From NCBI GenBank assembly GCA_042434945.1, contig CP170191.1:1860001-1924000 (forward strand): a stretch of 64,000 bases of DNA, read 5' to 3'. The stretch comes from Escherichia hormaechei_A (GTDB lineage Bacteria; Pseudomonadota; Gammaproteobacteria; Enterobacterales; Enterobacteriaceae). Under the pieces are notes generated by a model that was not told the origin of the DNA, did no database searches, and was given only the letters and a program-made list of their open reading frames with translations. The position numbers and the translations under genes are program-made. This document shows, piece by piece, positions 43,337 through 51,513 of the stretch. The first letter of the stretch is position 1, and every line of letters begins with the position of its first letter.

Positions 43337-45454
43337 ATGAAAATTATTACTGCCCGTAAGGCATCACTACCACTGCTCTTCGTTCCCGTCATTTTTGGCC
43401 CGCTGAGTGCGATGGCCGCGGATGAACAGACCCTGATCGTCAGCGCCACGCCGCAAACCGTCTCCGAACTGGACACCCCGGCCGCAGTCAGCGTGGTGAG
43501 CGGCGAGGATATGCGACATGCCACACCGCGCATCAACCTTTCTGAATCCCTTGGGAGCGTACCAGGCCTGCAAATCCAGAACCGCCAGAACTATGCTCAG
43601 GATCTGCAACTTTCCGTTCGCGGATTCGGCGCGCGTTCGACCTTCGGCGTACGCGGGATCCGCATGTACGTGGACGGCATTCCGGCAACCATGCCCGACG
43701 GCCAGGGGCAGACGTCAAACATTGACCTCAACAGCATTGAGAGCGTCGACGTGCTGCGCGGCCCCTTCTCTGCCCTGTACGGCAATGCCTCCGGCGGCGT
43801 GATCAACATCAACACCCAGACCGGACAACAGCCAGCCACAATTGAAGCCAGCAGCTATTATGGCAGCTACGGCACCTGGCGTTACGGCATGAAGGCCACC
43901 GGTGCGGTGGGCGACGGGACTCAGGCGGGGGATGTGGACTATGCGGTATCCACCACCCGTTTCACCACACATGGCTATCGTGACCACAGCGGCGCACGGA
44001 AAAACCTCGCCAACGCGAAACTGGGCGTGCGCATTGATGATGTCAGCAAGCTAACGCTGATTTTTAACAGCGTGGACATGAAAGCCAACGATCCGGGCGG
44101 ACTGAGTTATCAGGAGTGGCAGAACAACCCGCGCCAGTCACCCCGTGGCGATCAGTACAATACGCGTAAAACCATTAAGCAGACCCAGGCTGGGATCCGC
44201 TACGACCGTCAGCTGAGCGAACAGGACGACCTCAGCGTGATGATGTACGCCGGTGAGCGTGAAATGACCCAGTACCAGTCCATTCCGGATACCACGCAGA
44301 CTGAAAATCCAGCGCATTCGGGCGGCGTAATTGATATGCAGCGCCACTATCAGGGTATTGATACCCGCTGGACCCACCGCGGCGAGCTGCTGGTGCCGTT
44401 AACGTTTACCACCGGCCTTAACTACGAAAATATGAGTGAAAATCGCCGCGGGTATGAAAACTTCGTGATGAACAACGGCGTGCCGGATTTTGGCGTGAAG
44501 GGTAACAAACGCCGTGACGAACGTAACCTGATGTGGAACCTTGATCCCTACCTGCAAACCCAGTGGCAGCTCACGCAAAAGCTGTCCGTTGAGGCGGGCG
44601 TGCGTTACAGCTCCGTCTGGTTTGACTCCAACGATCATTACATTACCCCGCAAAACGGCGATGACAGCGGTGACGCCAGCTACCATAAATGGCTCCCGGC
44701 TGGTGCGGTGAAATACGCCGTGACCGACGCCTGGAACCTTTATGCCGCGGCGGGACGTGGATTTGAGACCCCGACCATCAACGAACTCTCCTACCGTTCT
44801 GATGGCAAAGGCGGCCTCAATATTAATCTGCAACCGTCAACCAACAACACCTATGAGATTGGCAGCAAAACCCGCATCGGCAATGGCATCCTGACGGCGG
44901 CGCTGTTCCGCACGGATACCGACAACGAGATCGTGGTGGACGAAAACAAAGATGGTCGCACTACCTACAAAAATGCGGGGAAAACGCGCCGTCAGGGTGT
45001 GGAAATTGCGCTCGACCAGCAGTTTGCCGAAAACTGGAAGCTGAAAATGGCGTGGACCTATCTTGATGCGACCTACCGTACCAACGTCTGTAGCAATGCA
45101 GACTGTAGCGGCAACCGGATGCCGGGGATTGCCCGTAACATGGGGTATGCGTCGTTTGGCTGGGAGCCTGAGGAAGGCTGGTACGCGGGGGCAGATGCCC
45201 GCTACATGAGCGACGTGATGGCAAACGACACCAATACCGCCAAAGCGCCCTCTTATACCGTGGTCGGTCTGAATACCGGGTATAAACTCAATTACGGCAA
45301 ATGGGGAATGGACATCTTTGGTCGCGTCGATAACCTGTTTGATAAAGAGTACGTCGGTTCAGAGATTGTTAACGCTGGCTACAATCGCTATTACGAACCC
45401 GCCCCTGGCCGTAACTATGGCGTGGGCCTGTCGGTCTCTTATCGCTTTGAGTAA
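43337..45454 (+). CDS. yncD: TonB-dependent outer-membrane receptor YncD
   Basis: A 705-residue receptor. It has a signal peptide of about 27 residues, a TonB-box-like segment near the mature start (QTLIVSATP), a plug domain (to about residue 160, with VRGFGARSTFGVRGIRMYVDGIPATMPDG as two blocks) and a 22-strand barrel ending in the BamA signal Phe-Glu region (VGLSVSYRFE). It matches E. coli YncD, an iron-related receptor and phage target with unknown substrate; it has similarity to FecA-like receptors. Expression is likely Fur controlled. Confidence 0.93.
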   Translation: MKIITARKASLPLLFVPVIFGPLSAMAADEQTLIVSATPQTVSELDTPAAVSVVSGEDMRHATPRINLSESLGSVPGLQIQNRQNYAQDLQLSVRGFGARSTFGVRGIRMYVDGIPATMPDGQGQTSNIDLNSIESVDVLRGPFSALYGNASGGVININTQTGQQPATIEASSYYGSYGTWRYGMKATGAVGDGTQAGDVDYAVSTTRFTTHGYRDHSGARKNLANAKLGVRIDDVSKLTLIFNSVDMKANDPGGLSYQEWQNNPRQSPRGDQYNTRKTIKQTQAGIRYDRQLSEQDDLSVMMYAGEREMTQYQSIPDTTQTENPAHSGGVIDMQRHYQGIDTRWTHRGELLVPLTFTTGLNYENMSENRRGYENFVMNNGVPDFGVKGNKRRDERNLMWNLDPYLQTQWQLTQKLSVEAGVRYSSVWFDSNDHYITPQNGDDSGDASYHKWLPAGAVKYAVTDAWNLYAAAGRGFETPTINELSYRSDGKGGLNINLQPSTNNTYEIGSKTRIGNGILTAALFRTDTDNEIVVDENKDGRTTYKNAGKTRRQGVEIALDQQFAENWKLKMAWTYLDATYRTNVCSNADCSGNRMPGIARNMGYASFGWEPEEGWYAGADARYMSDVMANDTNTAKAPSYTVVGLNTGYKLNYGKWGMDIFGRVDNLFDKEYVGSEIVNAGYNRYYEPAPGRNYGVGLSVSYRFE

Positions 45455-45458
45455 AACA

Positions 45459-45488
45459 TTTTCCGGCAGCGCACGTTGCCGGTAAAAA
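45459..45488 (+). terminator. Terminator of yncD
   Basis: TTTTCCGGCA pairs with TGCCGGTAAAA around an 8-base loop just after the yncD stop, followed by an A-rich stretch. A second hairpin (45497-45524, ATTCCCGG with CCGGGAAT) lies between it and the convergent mcbR gene. Confidence 0.6.
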
Positions 45489-45576
45489 ATAACATCATTC
45501 CCGGTAGCCTTAAGCGCCGGGAATATACTCAGGGAAGTTTAAAACGAATAAAAAAATAAGTGCGCCAGTGCGATCC

Positions 45577-46245
45577 TTAACTGTAGTATTGCCGTTGCAG
45601 GAGGATATTAGCTTCATCAATGGCTCGGTCGATCGCTTCCCGACTGGCCGTCACGTCCCTTTGCTCAAGCGCAGAAAGCAGATCGGCATAATGGTAAGTC
45701 GTTGCAGGGATATCTTTCATCTCTTCGTGCAGGTAGTTGATACACGGACCAATCCGTACCCAGAGCTGCTCAATCAGCGAGTTCAGGGTCGGCATTTCGG
45801 CATACTGATAAAGCGTAAACCGGAACACGCGGTTGGCATGGATCGCCTTCTGCACATCGCCCTGATGCATGGCGGTGCTGAAGTTATCTGACAGCGCGCG
45901 TAATGCATCCAGTTTGGTCTCGGTCATATTCTGACACGCCGCCGCAACGGCCATCGGCTCAAGCTGTTTTCGAATGGCGTTAATTTCGTTATAACGCTCC
46001 AGCGTAACCTCTGGCACCAAAAACGCCTGAGCAGGCGTGGCCTGTAATGCGCCTGCCGACACCAGGCGCAGCAGGGCTTCGCGCACCGGTGTGATGCTGG
46101 TGCCTAATTTATCCGCAATCTCTTTCGTGATGAGTCGAGCCCCAGGTTTTAATGAGCCCGTAATTAACGCTCCCTTTAAACTGTTCTCAACTTGCATCGT
46201 CAGACTGATTCTTTGTGCTTTTTCCAGATTTTCCAAATCAAGCAT
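45577..46245 (-). CDS. mcbR: GntR/FadR-type regulator McbR
   Basis: A 222-residue regulator. The N-terminal winged helix contains SLKPGARLITKEIADKLGTSITPVREALLRLVS and the C-terminal FCD-type helical domain covers residues 90-215. It matches E. coli McbR, which represses mcbA and affects colanic acid and biofilm. ATG at 46245 was preferred over a TTG eight codons upstream. It is next to curA, as in E. coli. Confidence 0.9.
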   Translation of the reverse strand: MLDLENLEKAQRISLTMQVENSLKGALITGSLKPGARLITKEIADKLGTSITPVREALLRLVSAGALQATPAQAFLVPEVTLERYNEINAIRKQLEPMAVAAACQNMTETKLDALRALSDNFSTAMHQGDVQKAIHANRVFRFTLYQYAEMPTLNSLIEQLWVRIGPCINYLHEEMKDIPATTYHYADLLSALEQRDVTASREAIDRAIDEANILLQRQYYS

Positions 46246-46467
46246 GTTTAATTCCCGTAGCCAAAACAAAATGCCATTTTCAGCGACTGTTTAAAAAAAC
46301 ATCGCCGGTTTGATATATCCTGTATCGTCATGCCTGGTATGAAGGGCGCGCGTTAAAATAAAAATTGTTCAATTAATATTACGTTTACCACTTCGGGCTC
46401 AGCTGGGCCGATGGCGCGCAATGCTTATGGATTAATTAAAGACAATATATCGTATCTTCACAAATAA

Positions 46468-46492
46468 TTATGGCGGACTTTGCCCGCCATAA
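46468..46492 (-). terminator. Terminator of curA
   Basis: TTATGGCGG pairs perfectly with CCGCCATAA around a 7-base loop. On the minus strand it is followed by TTATTTG just downstream of the curA stop. Confidence 0.7.
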
Positions 46493-46504
46493 CCGATGCT
46501 CTGT

Positions 46505-47539
46505 TTAGTCCGCCGCCACGCGGATCACGACCTTGCCGAAGTTTTTCCCTTCCAGCAGCCCAATCAGCGCCTCCGGCGCCGCGTCCAGCCCTTCGGTGAC
46601 CTGCTCGCGATAGTGAATTTTGCCTTCCTTCACCCAGCGTCCCATTTCCTGCTGGAACTCGTCGATACGATGACCATAGTCCTGAGCGATGATAAAGCCC
46701 TGCATGCGGATGCGTTTTTTGAGGATGGTCCCCATCAGCAGCGGCAAGCGATCCGGACCATCCGGCAGGTTAGTCGCGTTGTAGCCGCTGACCAGTCCGC
46801 AAACAGGTACGCGCGCGGAGGTATTCAGGAGCGGCAGTACGGCGTCAAAGACTTTACCGCCGACGTTTTCATAATACACATCAATGCCCTGCGGGCAGGC
46901 TTTCGCCAGCTGTTCGGAAAAATCATCCGCATGGTGATCCAGACAGGCGTCGAAACCGAGCACGTCGACCGCATGGCGGCATTTCTCCTCCCCGCCGGCC
47001 ACGCCGATAACCCGGCACCCCTTGATTTTACCGATCTGCCCCACCGTTGCGCCGACCGGCCCCGTGGCTGCCGCCACGACAAGCGTTTCCCCCGCCTGAG
47101 GCTGGCCGATATCAAGCAGCCCCATATACGCGGTGAAGCCCGGCATTCCCAGCACGCCGAGTGCCCATGAAGGGTGCGACGGGTTTTCGCCCAGCCTGAC
47201 CAGTCCTTTCCCGTCGGAAAGTTCATACTCCTGCCAGCCGCTGTAGCCCAGAACCCACTCGCCCTCTTTATAATCCGGATGGCGGGAGGTCTCGACGCGG
47301 CTTACCGTGCCGCCCACCATCACCGCGCCAATCTCGACAGGAGGTGAATAGGATGGGGCATCGCTCATACGGCCCCGCATGTACGGATCAAGCGAGAGCC
47401 ATACGGTGCGTAATAACACCTGCCCCTCTGCGGGCGTGGGGATCGGCTGCTCTTCCAGGCGGAAATTTTCGGCAACCGGTGCGCCGTGTGGACGGGAAGC
47501 CAGTACCCAGCGTCGGTTTTGCGTAGTTGATTGACTCAT
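46505..47539 (-). CDS. curA: NADPH-dependent curcumin/dihydrocurcumin reductase
   Basis: A 344-residue zinc-independent medium-chain reductase that reduces conjugated double bonds of enones such as curcumin with NADPH. The cofactor fold motif is AAATGPVGATVGQIGKIKGCRVIGVAGG (read in two parts: AAATGPVGATVGQ and KGCRVIGVAGG). The PYMRGRMSD segment near residue 55 is typical of this group. It matches E. coli CurA in length and order next to mcbR. Confidence 0.94.
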   Translation of the reverse strand: MSQSTTQNRRWVLASRPHGAPVAENFRLEEQPIPTPAEGQVLLRTVWLSLDPYMRGRMSDAPSYSPPVEIGAVMVGGTVSRVETSRHPDYKEGEWVLGYSGWQEYELSDGKGLVRLGENPSHPSWALGVLGMPGFTAYMGLLDIGQPQAGETLVVAAATGPVGATVGQIGKIKGCRVIGVAGGEEKCRHAVDVLGFDACLDHHADDFSEQLAKACPQGIDVYYENVGGKVFDAVLPLLNTSARVPVCGLVSGYNATNLPDGPDRLPLLMGTILKKRIRMQGFIIAQDYGHRIDEFQQEMGRWVKEGKIHYREQVTEGLDAAPEALIGLLEGKNFGKVVIRVAAD

Positions 47540-47605
47540 TCATCGCTCCTTACAGCTGAAAATGTCATTCAAGTCTGGCACGTTATCCTGCGGATCGCCT
47601 TTGCA

Positions 47606-48181
47606 TTATGAGCCGGACTGATTAAGCCGCACGACCAGATAAAGGCACGATTCATCCGTTTCGTTAATAAACCGGCAGTCGTTCGGCGGCCCGAGTTCCA
47701 GACAATCTCCGGCCTTCATTTCATGGCGGTTGTCCCCCTCCAGAAAGACCAGTTCACCTGCCTGCAACCAAATCAGCTGTCGCGCCAGCGCATAAGAGGA
47801 GGCGGGCATCGGCACATCGCTGCCCGCGGGCAGTTCCACCTGGACGAGATCAATAGGCATATCGCTGCGCGGCGACACATGACGACGTAAATAGTGGGTT
47901 TGCGGATCGCGCCAGACGGGCTGGTTCGCCAGACGTAACAGTTTGCCCTCCTGCATTTCCGCGCGCGCAATGAGCGTAGACATGCTAATACCGAAGGCAC
48001 CGGATAACCGGGCAAGCAGCGTCGCCGTTGGGCTACTGTCCCCCCGTTCAATCTTATGGATCATGGCGCGTGAAATACCTGCCCGTTCGGCCAGTTCGCT
48101 TAATGACCAGCCCCGCGACTCGCGTTCAAGGCGTATGCGGGCGCTAATGCGTTGATTCATATTGTCTGTCATTGTGTTCAT
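47606..48181 (-). CDS. XRE-cupin transcriptional regulator
   Basis: A 191-residue protein with an N-terminal XRE helix-turn-helix (RGWSLSELAERAGISRAMIHKIERGDSSP) and a C-terminal small cupin (AGELVFLEGDNRHEMKAGDCLELGPPNDCRF). XRE-cupin proteins commonly regulate amino acid or amine metabolism genes. It is divergent from mnaT, with a TACTATAGT palindrome near each start, so it probably controls itself and mnaT-ydcZ. This gene is not at this place in E. coli K-12. Confidence 0.88.
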   Translation of the reverse strand: MNTMTDNMNQRISARIRLERESRGWSLSELAERAGISRAMIHKIERGDSSPTATLLARLSGAFGISMSTLIARAEMQEGKLLRLANQPVWRDPQTHYLRRHVSPRSDMPIDLVQVELPAGSDVPMPASSYALARQLIWLQAGELVFLEGDNRHEMKAGDCLELGPPNDCRFINETDESCLYLVVRLNQSGS

Positions 48182-48188
48182 GACGTCA

Positions 48189-48306
48189 TACTATAGTGTA
48201 CGGATGGTTTTTCGGGGCAGTTTGGTGACAAAAAAATAGGGATTTTGTCGTAGCGATGCAACACAAGAACTGTGTAATATTGTGAGTGAATCGTACTACT
48301 ATAGTA
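48189..48306. promoter_or_regulatory. Pair of TACTATAGT palindromes between XRE-cupin gene and mnaT
   Basis: TACTATAGTG is at 48189-48198 and the perfect palindrome TACTATAGTA at 48297-48306. One lies just upstream of each divergent gene, which suggests operators for the XRE-cupin regulator. Confidence 0.6.
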
Positions 48307-48329
48307 AACAACACAGCCAGAGGTTAACC

Positions 48330-48848
48330 ATGATCGTTCGTCATGCCTGCAAAGAAGATTGTGCCGCTATCGGTGAAATTTATAACCATGCGGTGCTGCA
48401 CACCGCCGCCATCTGGAACGATACAACTGTCGACACCGATAACCGTATTGCATGGTTTGAGGCGCGCACGCTGTTGGGTTATCCGGTGCTGGTCAGTGAA
48501 GAAGAAGGTGTTGTGACGGGATACGCCTCATTTGGCGACTGGCGAGCGTTCGACGGTTTTCGCCATACGGTGGAGCACTCGGTTTACGTTCATCCCGATC
48601 ATCAGGGCAAAGGCATCGGTCGGCTGCTGATGACGGAATTAATCAAGGAAGCCCGCCAGATTGGTAAACATGTGATGGTTGCCGGTATCGAGGCGCAGAA
48701 CCAGGCGTCGATTCATCTGCACGAAACCCTGGGCTTTGTTACCACCGGTAATATGCCGCAGGTGGGAACCAAATTCGGTCGCTGGCTGGATTTAATTTTC
48801 ATGCAACTCCAGCTCGATGAGCGCAGCGATCCGGATGCTCTGCCATGA
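48330..48848 (+). CDS. mnaT: L-amino acid N-acetyltransferase MnaT
   Basis: A 172-residue GNAT enzyme that acetylates methionine sulfoximine, methionine sulfone and some amino acids. The acetyl-CoA motif is YVHPDHQGKGIGRLLM, and EHSVYVH and MPQVGTKFGRWLDL match E. coli MnaT (YncA) and Pat-type homologues. ATG at 48330 follows AGAGG and matches the E. coli start; an upstream in-frame start adds 16 unrelated residues. It overlaps ydcZ by 4 bases. Confidence 0.94.
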   Translation: MIVRHACKEDCAAIGEIYNHAVLHTAAIWNDTTVDTDNRIAWFEARTLLGYPVLVSEEEGVVTGYASFGDWRAFDGFRHTVEHSVYVHPDHQGKGIGRLLMTELIKEARQIGKHVMVAGIEAQNQASIHLHETLGFVTTGNMPQVGTKFGRWLDLIFMQLQLDERSDPDALP

Positions 48849-49294
48849 ATCAATCGTTGACGTTAGCGTTTCTGGTGGCCGCCGGGATTGGGCTGGTGGT
48901 ACAAAACACCCTGATGGTGCGCATTACGCAATCCTCTTCCACCATTCTTATCGCCATGCTGCTGAACTCGCTGGTGGGGATTGTGCTGTTTGTCAGCATT
49001 TTGCTGGTGAAAAATGGCCTGGCGGGGTTTAGCGAACTGGCGTCAACGGTGCGCTGGTGGACGTTGATCCCCGGCCTGCTGGGGTCATTTTTTGTCTTTG
49101 CCAGTATTAGCGGGTATCAGAATGTGGGCGCGGCAACGACCATTGCCGTGCTGGTAGCAAGCCAGCTGATTGGCGGCCTGGTGATGGACATCCTCAAGAG
49201 CAACGGTGTCCCCCTGAGGGTGCTGGTTGGCCCGGTCTGCGGCGCAGCGATGCTGGTGGTCGGCGCCTGGCTGGTGGCACGGCGCCAGTTTTAA
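48845..49294 (+). CDS. ydcZ: DUF606 (DMT-like) inner-membrane protein YdcZ
   Basis: A 149-residue protein with five hydrophobic helices, nearly identical in pattern to E. coli YdcZ (MNQSLTLAFLVAAGIGLVVQN start). It is a half-size relative of drug/metabolite transporters and may dimerise. The ATGA overlap with mnaT suggests coupled expression; a role in exporting an acetylated amino acid is a guess. Confidence 0.93.
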   Translation: MNQSLTLAFLVAAGIGLVVQNTLMVRITQSSSTILIAMLLNSLVGIVLFVSILLVKNGLAGFSELASTVRWWTLIPGLLGSFFVFASISGYQNVGAATTIAVLVASQLIGGLVMDILKSNGVPLRVLVGPVCGAAMLVVGAWLVARRQF

Positions 49295-49297
49295 CCC

Positions 49298-49531
49298 TTA
49301 CAGGATAGTCCCACCCTGCGTGAGGTGGGCATGGCGCGCCTCCGCCTCTTCTTTATGCTGCTTACCATGATGCGCAATCGCGGTACGCAGGCGCTGCTGC
49401 TGGGTATAGCGATCTTCACGGCTGAGCTCTGCATCGTCGCTTAATTCGATCAGCAGTTCGTTCATGTGAGTAATTATGCTCTCTTCGATGGCGGCATCGA
49501 CGCGGGCGATAACATCGTTTAAATGTGACAT
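49298..49531 (-). CDS. ydcY: DUF2526 protein YdcY
   Basis: A 77-residue soluble helical protein (MSHLNDVIARVDAAIEES, ending LTQGGTIL) matching E. coli YdcY, which has no known function and is reported to rise in stationary phase. The start at 49531 follows GGAG and matches E. coli; the longer frame runs into the BIME and is not used. It converges with ydcZ. Confidence 0.93.
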   Translation of the reverse strand: MSHLNDVIARVDAAIEESIITHMNELLIELSDDAELSREDRYTQQQRLRTAIAHHGKQHKEEAEARHAHLTQGGTIL

Positions 49532-49549
49532 TGTCACTCCTTTCCAAAT

Positions 49550-49622
49550 GCCCGGTGGCGCTACGCTTACCGGGCCTACGGGTGGTAACTGTAGGCCGGG
49601 TAAGGCATAGCCGCCACCCGGC
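49550..49622. repeat. BIME (two inverted REP units)
   Basis: Unit 1 (49550-49575) has arms GCCCGGT and ACCGGGC. Unit 2 (49595-49622) has arms GCCGGGT and ACCCGGC. It lies between ydcY and the DppA-like gene, which are in the same orientation. Confidence 0.9.
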
Positions 49623-49632
49623 AAGAATACGA

Positions 49633-51231
49633 TCAGTTCAGCTTCGCTTTCGAGAAGTCACTGCCCATCAGACTCACGCTGTACCCGGTCACGTTGCTGC
49701 GGGTCGCGTAGAACGTTTTGCCGTTAGCTAACGCAATCCACGGTGCCTGCTGGTAGAAAATCTCCTGTGCCTGGCCATACAGCTTCGCACGTTCGTCCGG
49801 GTTGCTGGTCAGTTTGGCCTTTTGCACCAGCTCATCATACCCCTTATCACACCAGCGCGCGGCGTTAGATCCGGTTTTGATGCTGTTACAACCCAGCAGC
49901 ACATCGGCGAAGTTGTCCGGATCGCCGTTATCAGACATCCAGCCGAACAGCGCGGAATCATGCTCGCCTTTACGCATGCCGGAGAGATATTCCCCCCACT
50001 CGTATGAGACGATTTTCGCCTTCACGCCCACTTTCGCCCAGTCAGCCTGGATCATCTCCGCAATGCGTCGCGAGTTCGGGTTGTACGGACGCTGAACCGG
50101 CATGGACCAGAGGGTCACTTCCGCGCCCTTATCCAGACCCGCCTGCTTCAGCAGCGCTTTAGCTTTTTCCGGATCGTAGCCGTAATCCTTCAGGTCTTTG
50201 TTAAAGCCGAGCATGTTCGGCGGGATCGGCGATTTAGCGACCGTACCAGACCCCATAAAGACCGCGTTAACAATGGCCTTTTTGTCCGTTGCGTAATTCA
50301 GAGCCTGGCGCACCAGCACGTTATCAAACGGTTTTTTCTCCGTGTTGAACGCCAGGTACCCCACGTTCAGCGCATCCACCGAGTGCAGGGTCAGGTCTTT
50401 GTTTTTCTTGATCGCTTCAAACTGCACCGGCGACGGCGCAGGAATGATCTGACACTCGTTCGTTTGCAGCTTAGCCAGACGCGTCTCAACGTTTGGCGTG
50501 ATGGAGAAGATCAGGTGTTTGGTCGGCACCTCTCCCTCCCAGTAGTTCGGATTGGCGACGTAGCGGATCAGCGAATCCACCTTGTACTGCTGAAGCACAT
50601 ACGGGCCAGTGCCGATTGGCCAGGTATCCACATTTTCAGGCGTACCCTTTTTCAGCATCGCGTCCGCGTACTCGGCAGAGAGGATCGAGGCGAAGTCCAT
50701 TCCCCAGTCGGCCAGGAACGCCGCGTTGGGTTCACTCAGCGTGAACTGAACGTGATAATCGTCGATCTTTTTCACATCCTGAATGAGCTTGTCGAGGCCC
50801 ACGTCATTAAAGTATTCGTAATTACCCTGGGAAACATTGTGATAGGGATGCTTAGGGTCTTTCTGACGCATAACGGAGAAAATAACGTCATCAGCGTTAA
50901 AATCACGGGTCGGTTTGAAGTATTTATTGCTGTTGAACTTTACCCCTTTACGCAGGGTAAACGTGTATGTTTTGCCGTCTGGCGAAATGGTCCACGACTC
51001 GGCCAGAGAAGGCACCGGCGTGTTTTTTACCGGGTCGAAGTTAATCAGACGGTTATACAGCGTTTGCGAGCTGGCGACAAACGAGGGCCCAGAGCTGGCG
51101 ATCTGCGGGTTAAACGACTCCGGCGACGCCTCGGAGCAGTAGATAATGGTGTCTTTGTTTGCCGCCCATGCGGCGCTTGCCGGTAGCAGCGCGCTCAGCG
51201 CGAGGGCGAGCACGGTTTTCCCTGTAGACAT
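49633..51231 (-). CDS. Dipeptide-type ABC substrate-binding protein (DppA-like)
   Basis: A 532-residue family 5 periplasmic binding protein with a signal peptide of about 23 residues (MSTGKTVLALALSALLPASA). It begins IIYCSEASPESFNPQ and contains YDPEKAKALLKQAGL and SMPVQRPYNPNSRRIAEMIQ, as in DppA. It is clearly a paralogue and not DppA, and stands alone without permease or ATPase genes. It probably feeds the housekeeping Dpp or a similar permease with another ligand. Start at 51231 is set by the signal peptide. Confidence 0.9.
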   Translation of the reverse strand: MSTGKTVLALALSALLPASAAWAANKDTIIYCSEASPESFNPQIASSGPSFVASSQTLYNRLINFDPVKNTPVPSLAESWTISPDGKTYTFTLRKGVKFNSNKYFKPTRDFNADDVIFSVMRQKDPKHPYHNVSQGNYEYFNDVGLDKLIQDVKKIDDYHVQFTLSEPNAAFLADWGMDFASILSAEYADAMLKKGTPENVDTWPIGTGPYVLQQYKVDSLIRYVANPNYWEGEVPTKHLIFSITPNVETRLAKLQTNECQIIPAPSPVQFEAIKKNKDLTLHSVDALNVGYLAFNTEKKPFDNVLVRQALNYATDKKAIVNAVFMGSGTVAKSPIPPNMLGFNKDLKDYGYDPEKAKALLKQAGLDKGAEVTLWSMPVQRPYNPNSRRIAEMIQADWAKVGVKAKIVSYEWGEYLSGMRKGEHDSALFGWMSDNGDPDNFADVLLGCNSIKTGSNAARWCDKGYDELVQKAKLTSNPDERAKLYGQAQEIFYQQAPWIALANGKTFYATRSNVTGYSVSLMGSDFSKAKLN

Positions 51232-51513
51232 GGTTATTACCCTTTCGGTTTTATTATAGTGAACAGTAATAACAGCACAGACGTTTTGGCCTGACAAATA
51301 ACGAATCACTATCAGGTTATTCTAAAGCCGTACATTTCGCTGGTTTTAGCATCAGCCCGCAGAAACCGATTTGCCTTAAGGTCCATTATTCGTCAAGCAC
51401 AACCGTCACGATCAATGCCGCAAGAAATCGTCCCTTTTGCCGTCTCCTCAGCCGTTTGCTTGCTTACCTGATTCGCTAAAGTAATGGCGTGAAAAAGTCT
51501 ACAGGACCAAATC

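Noticed and set aside
51470..51513. Flagellar sigma-28 promoter upstream of srfA
   Set aside because: TAAAGTAA resembles the -35 motif, but nothing like GCCGATAA is found at the needed 11-base spacing.
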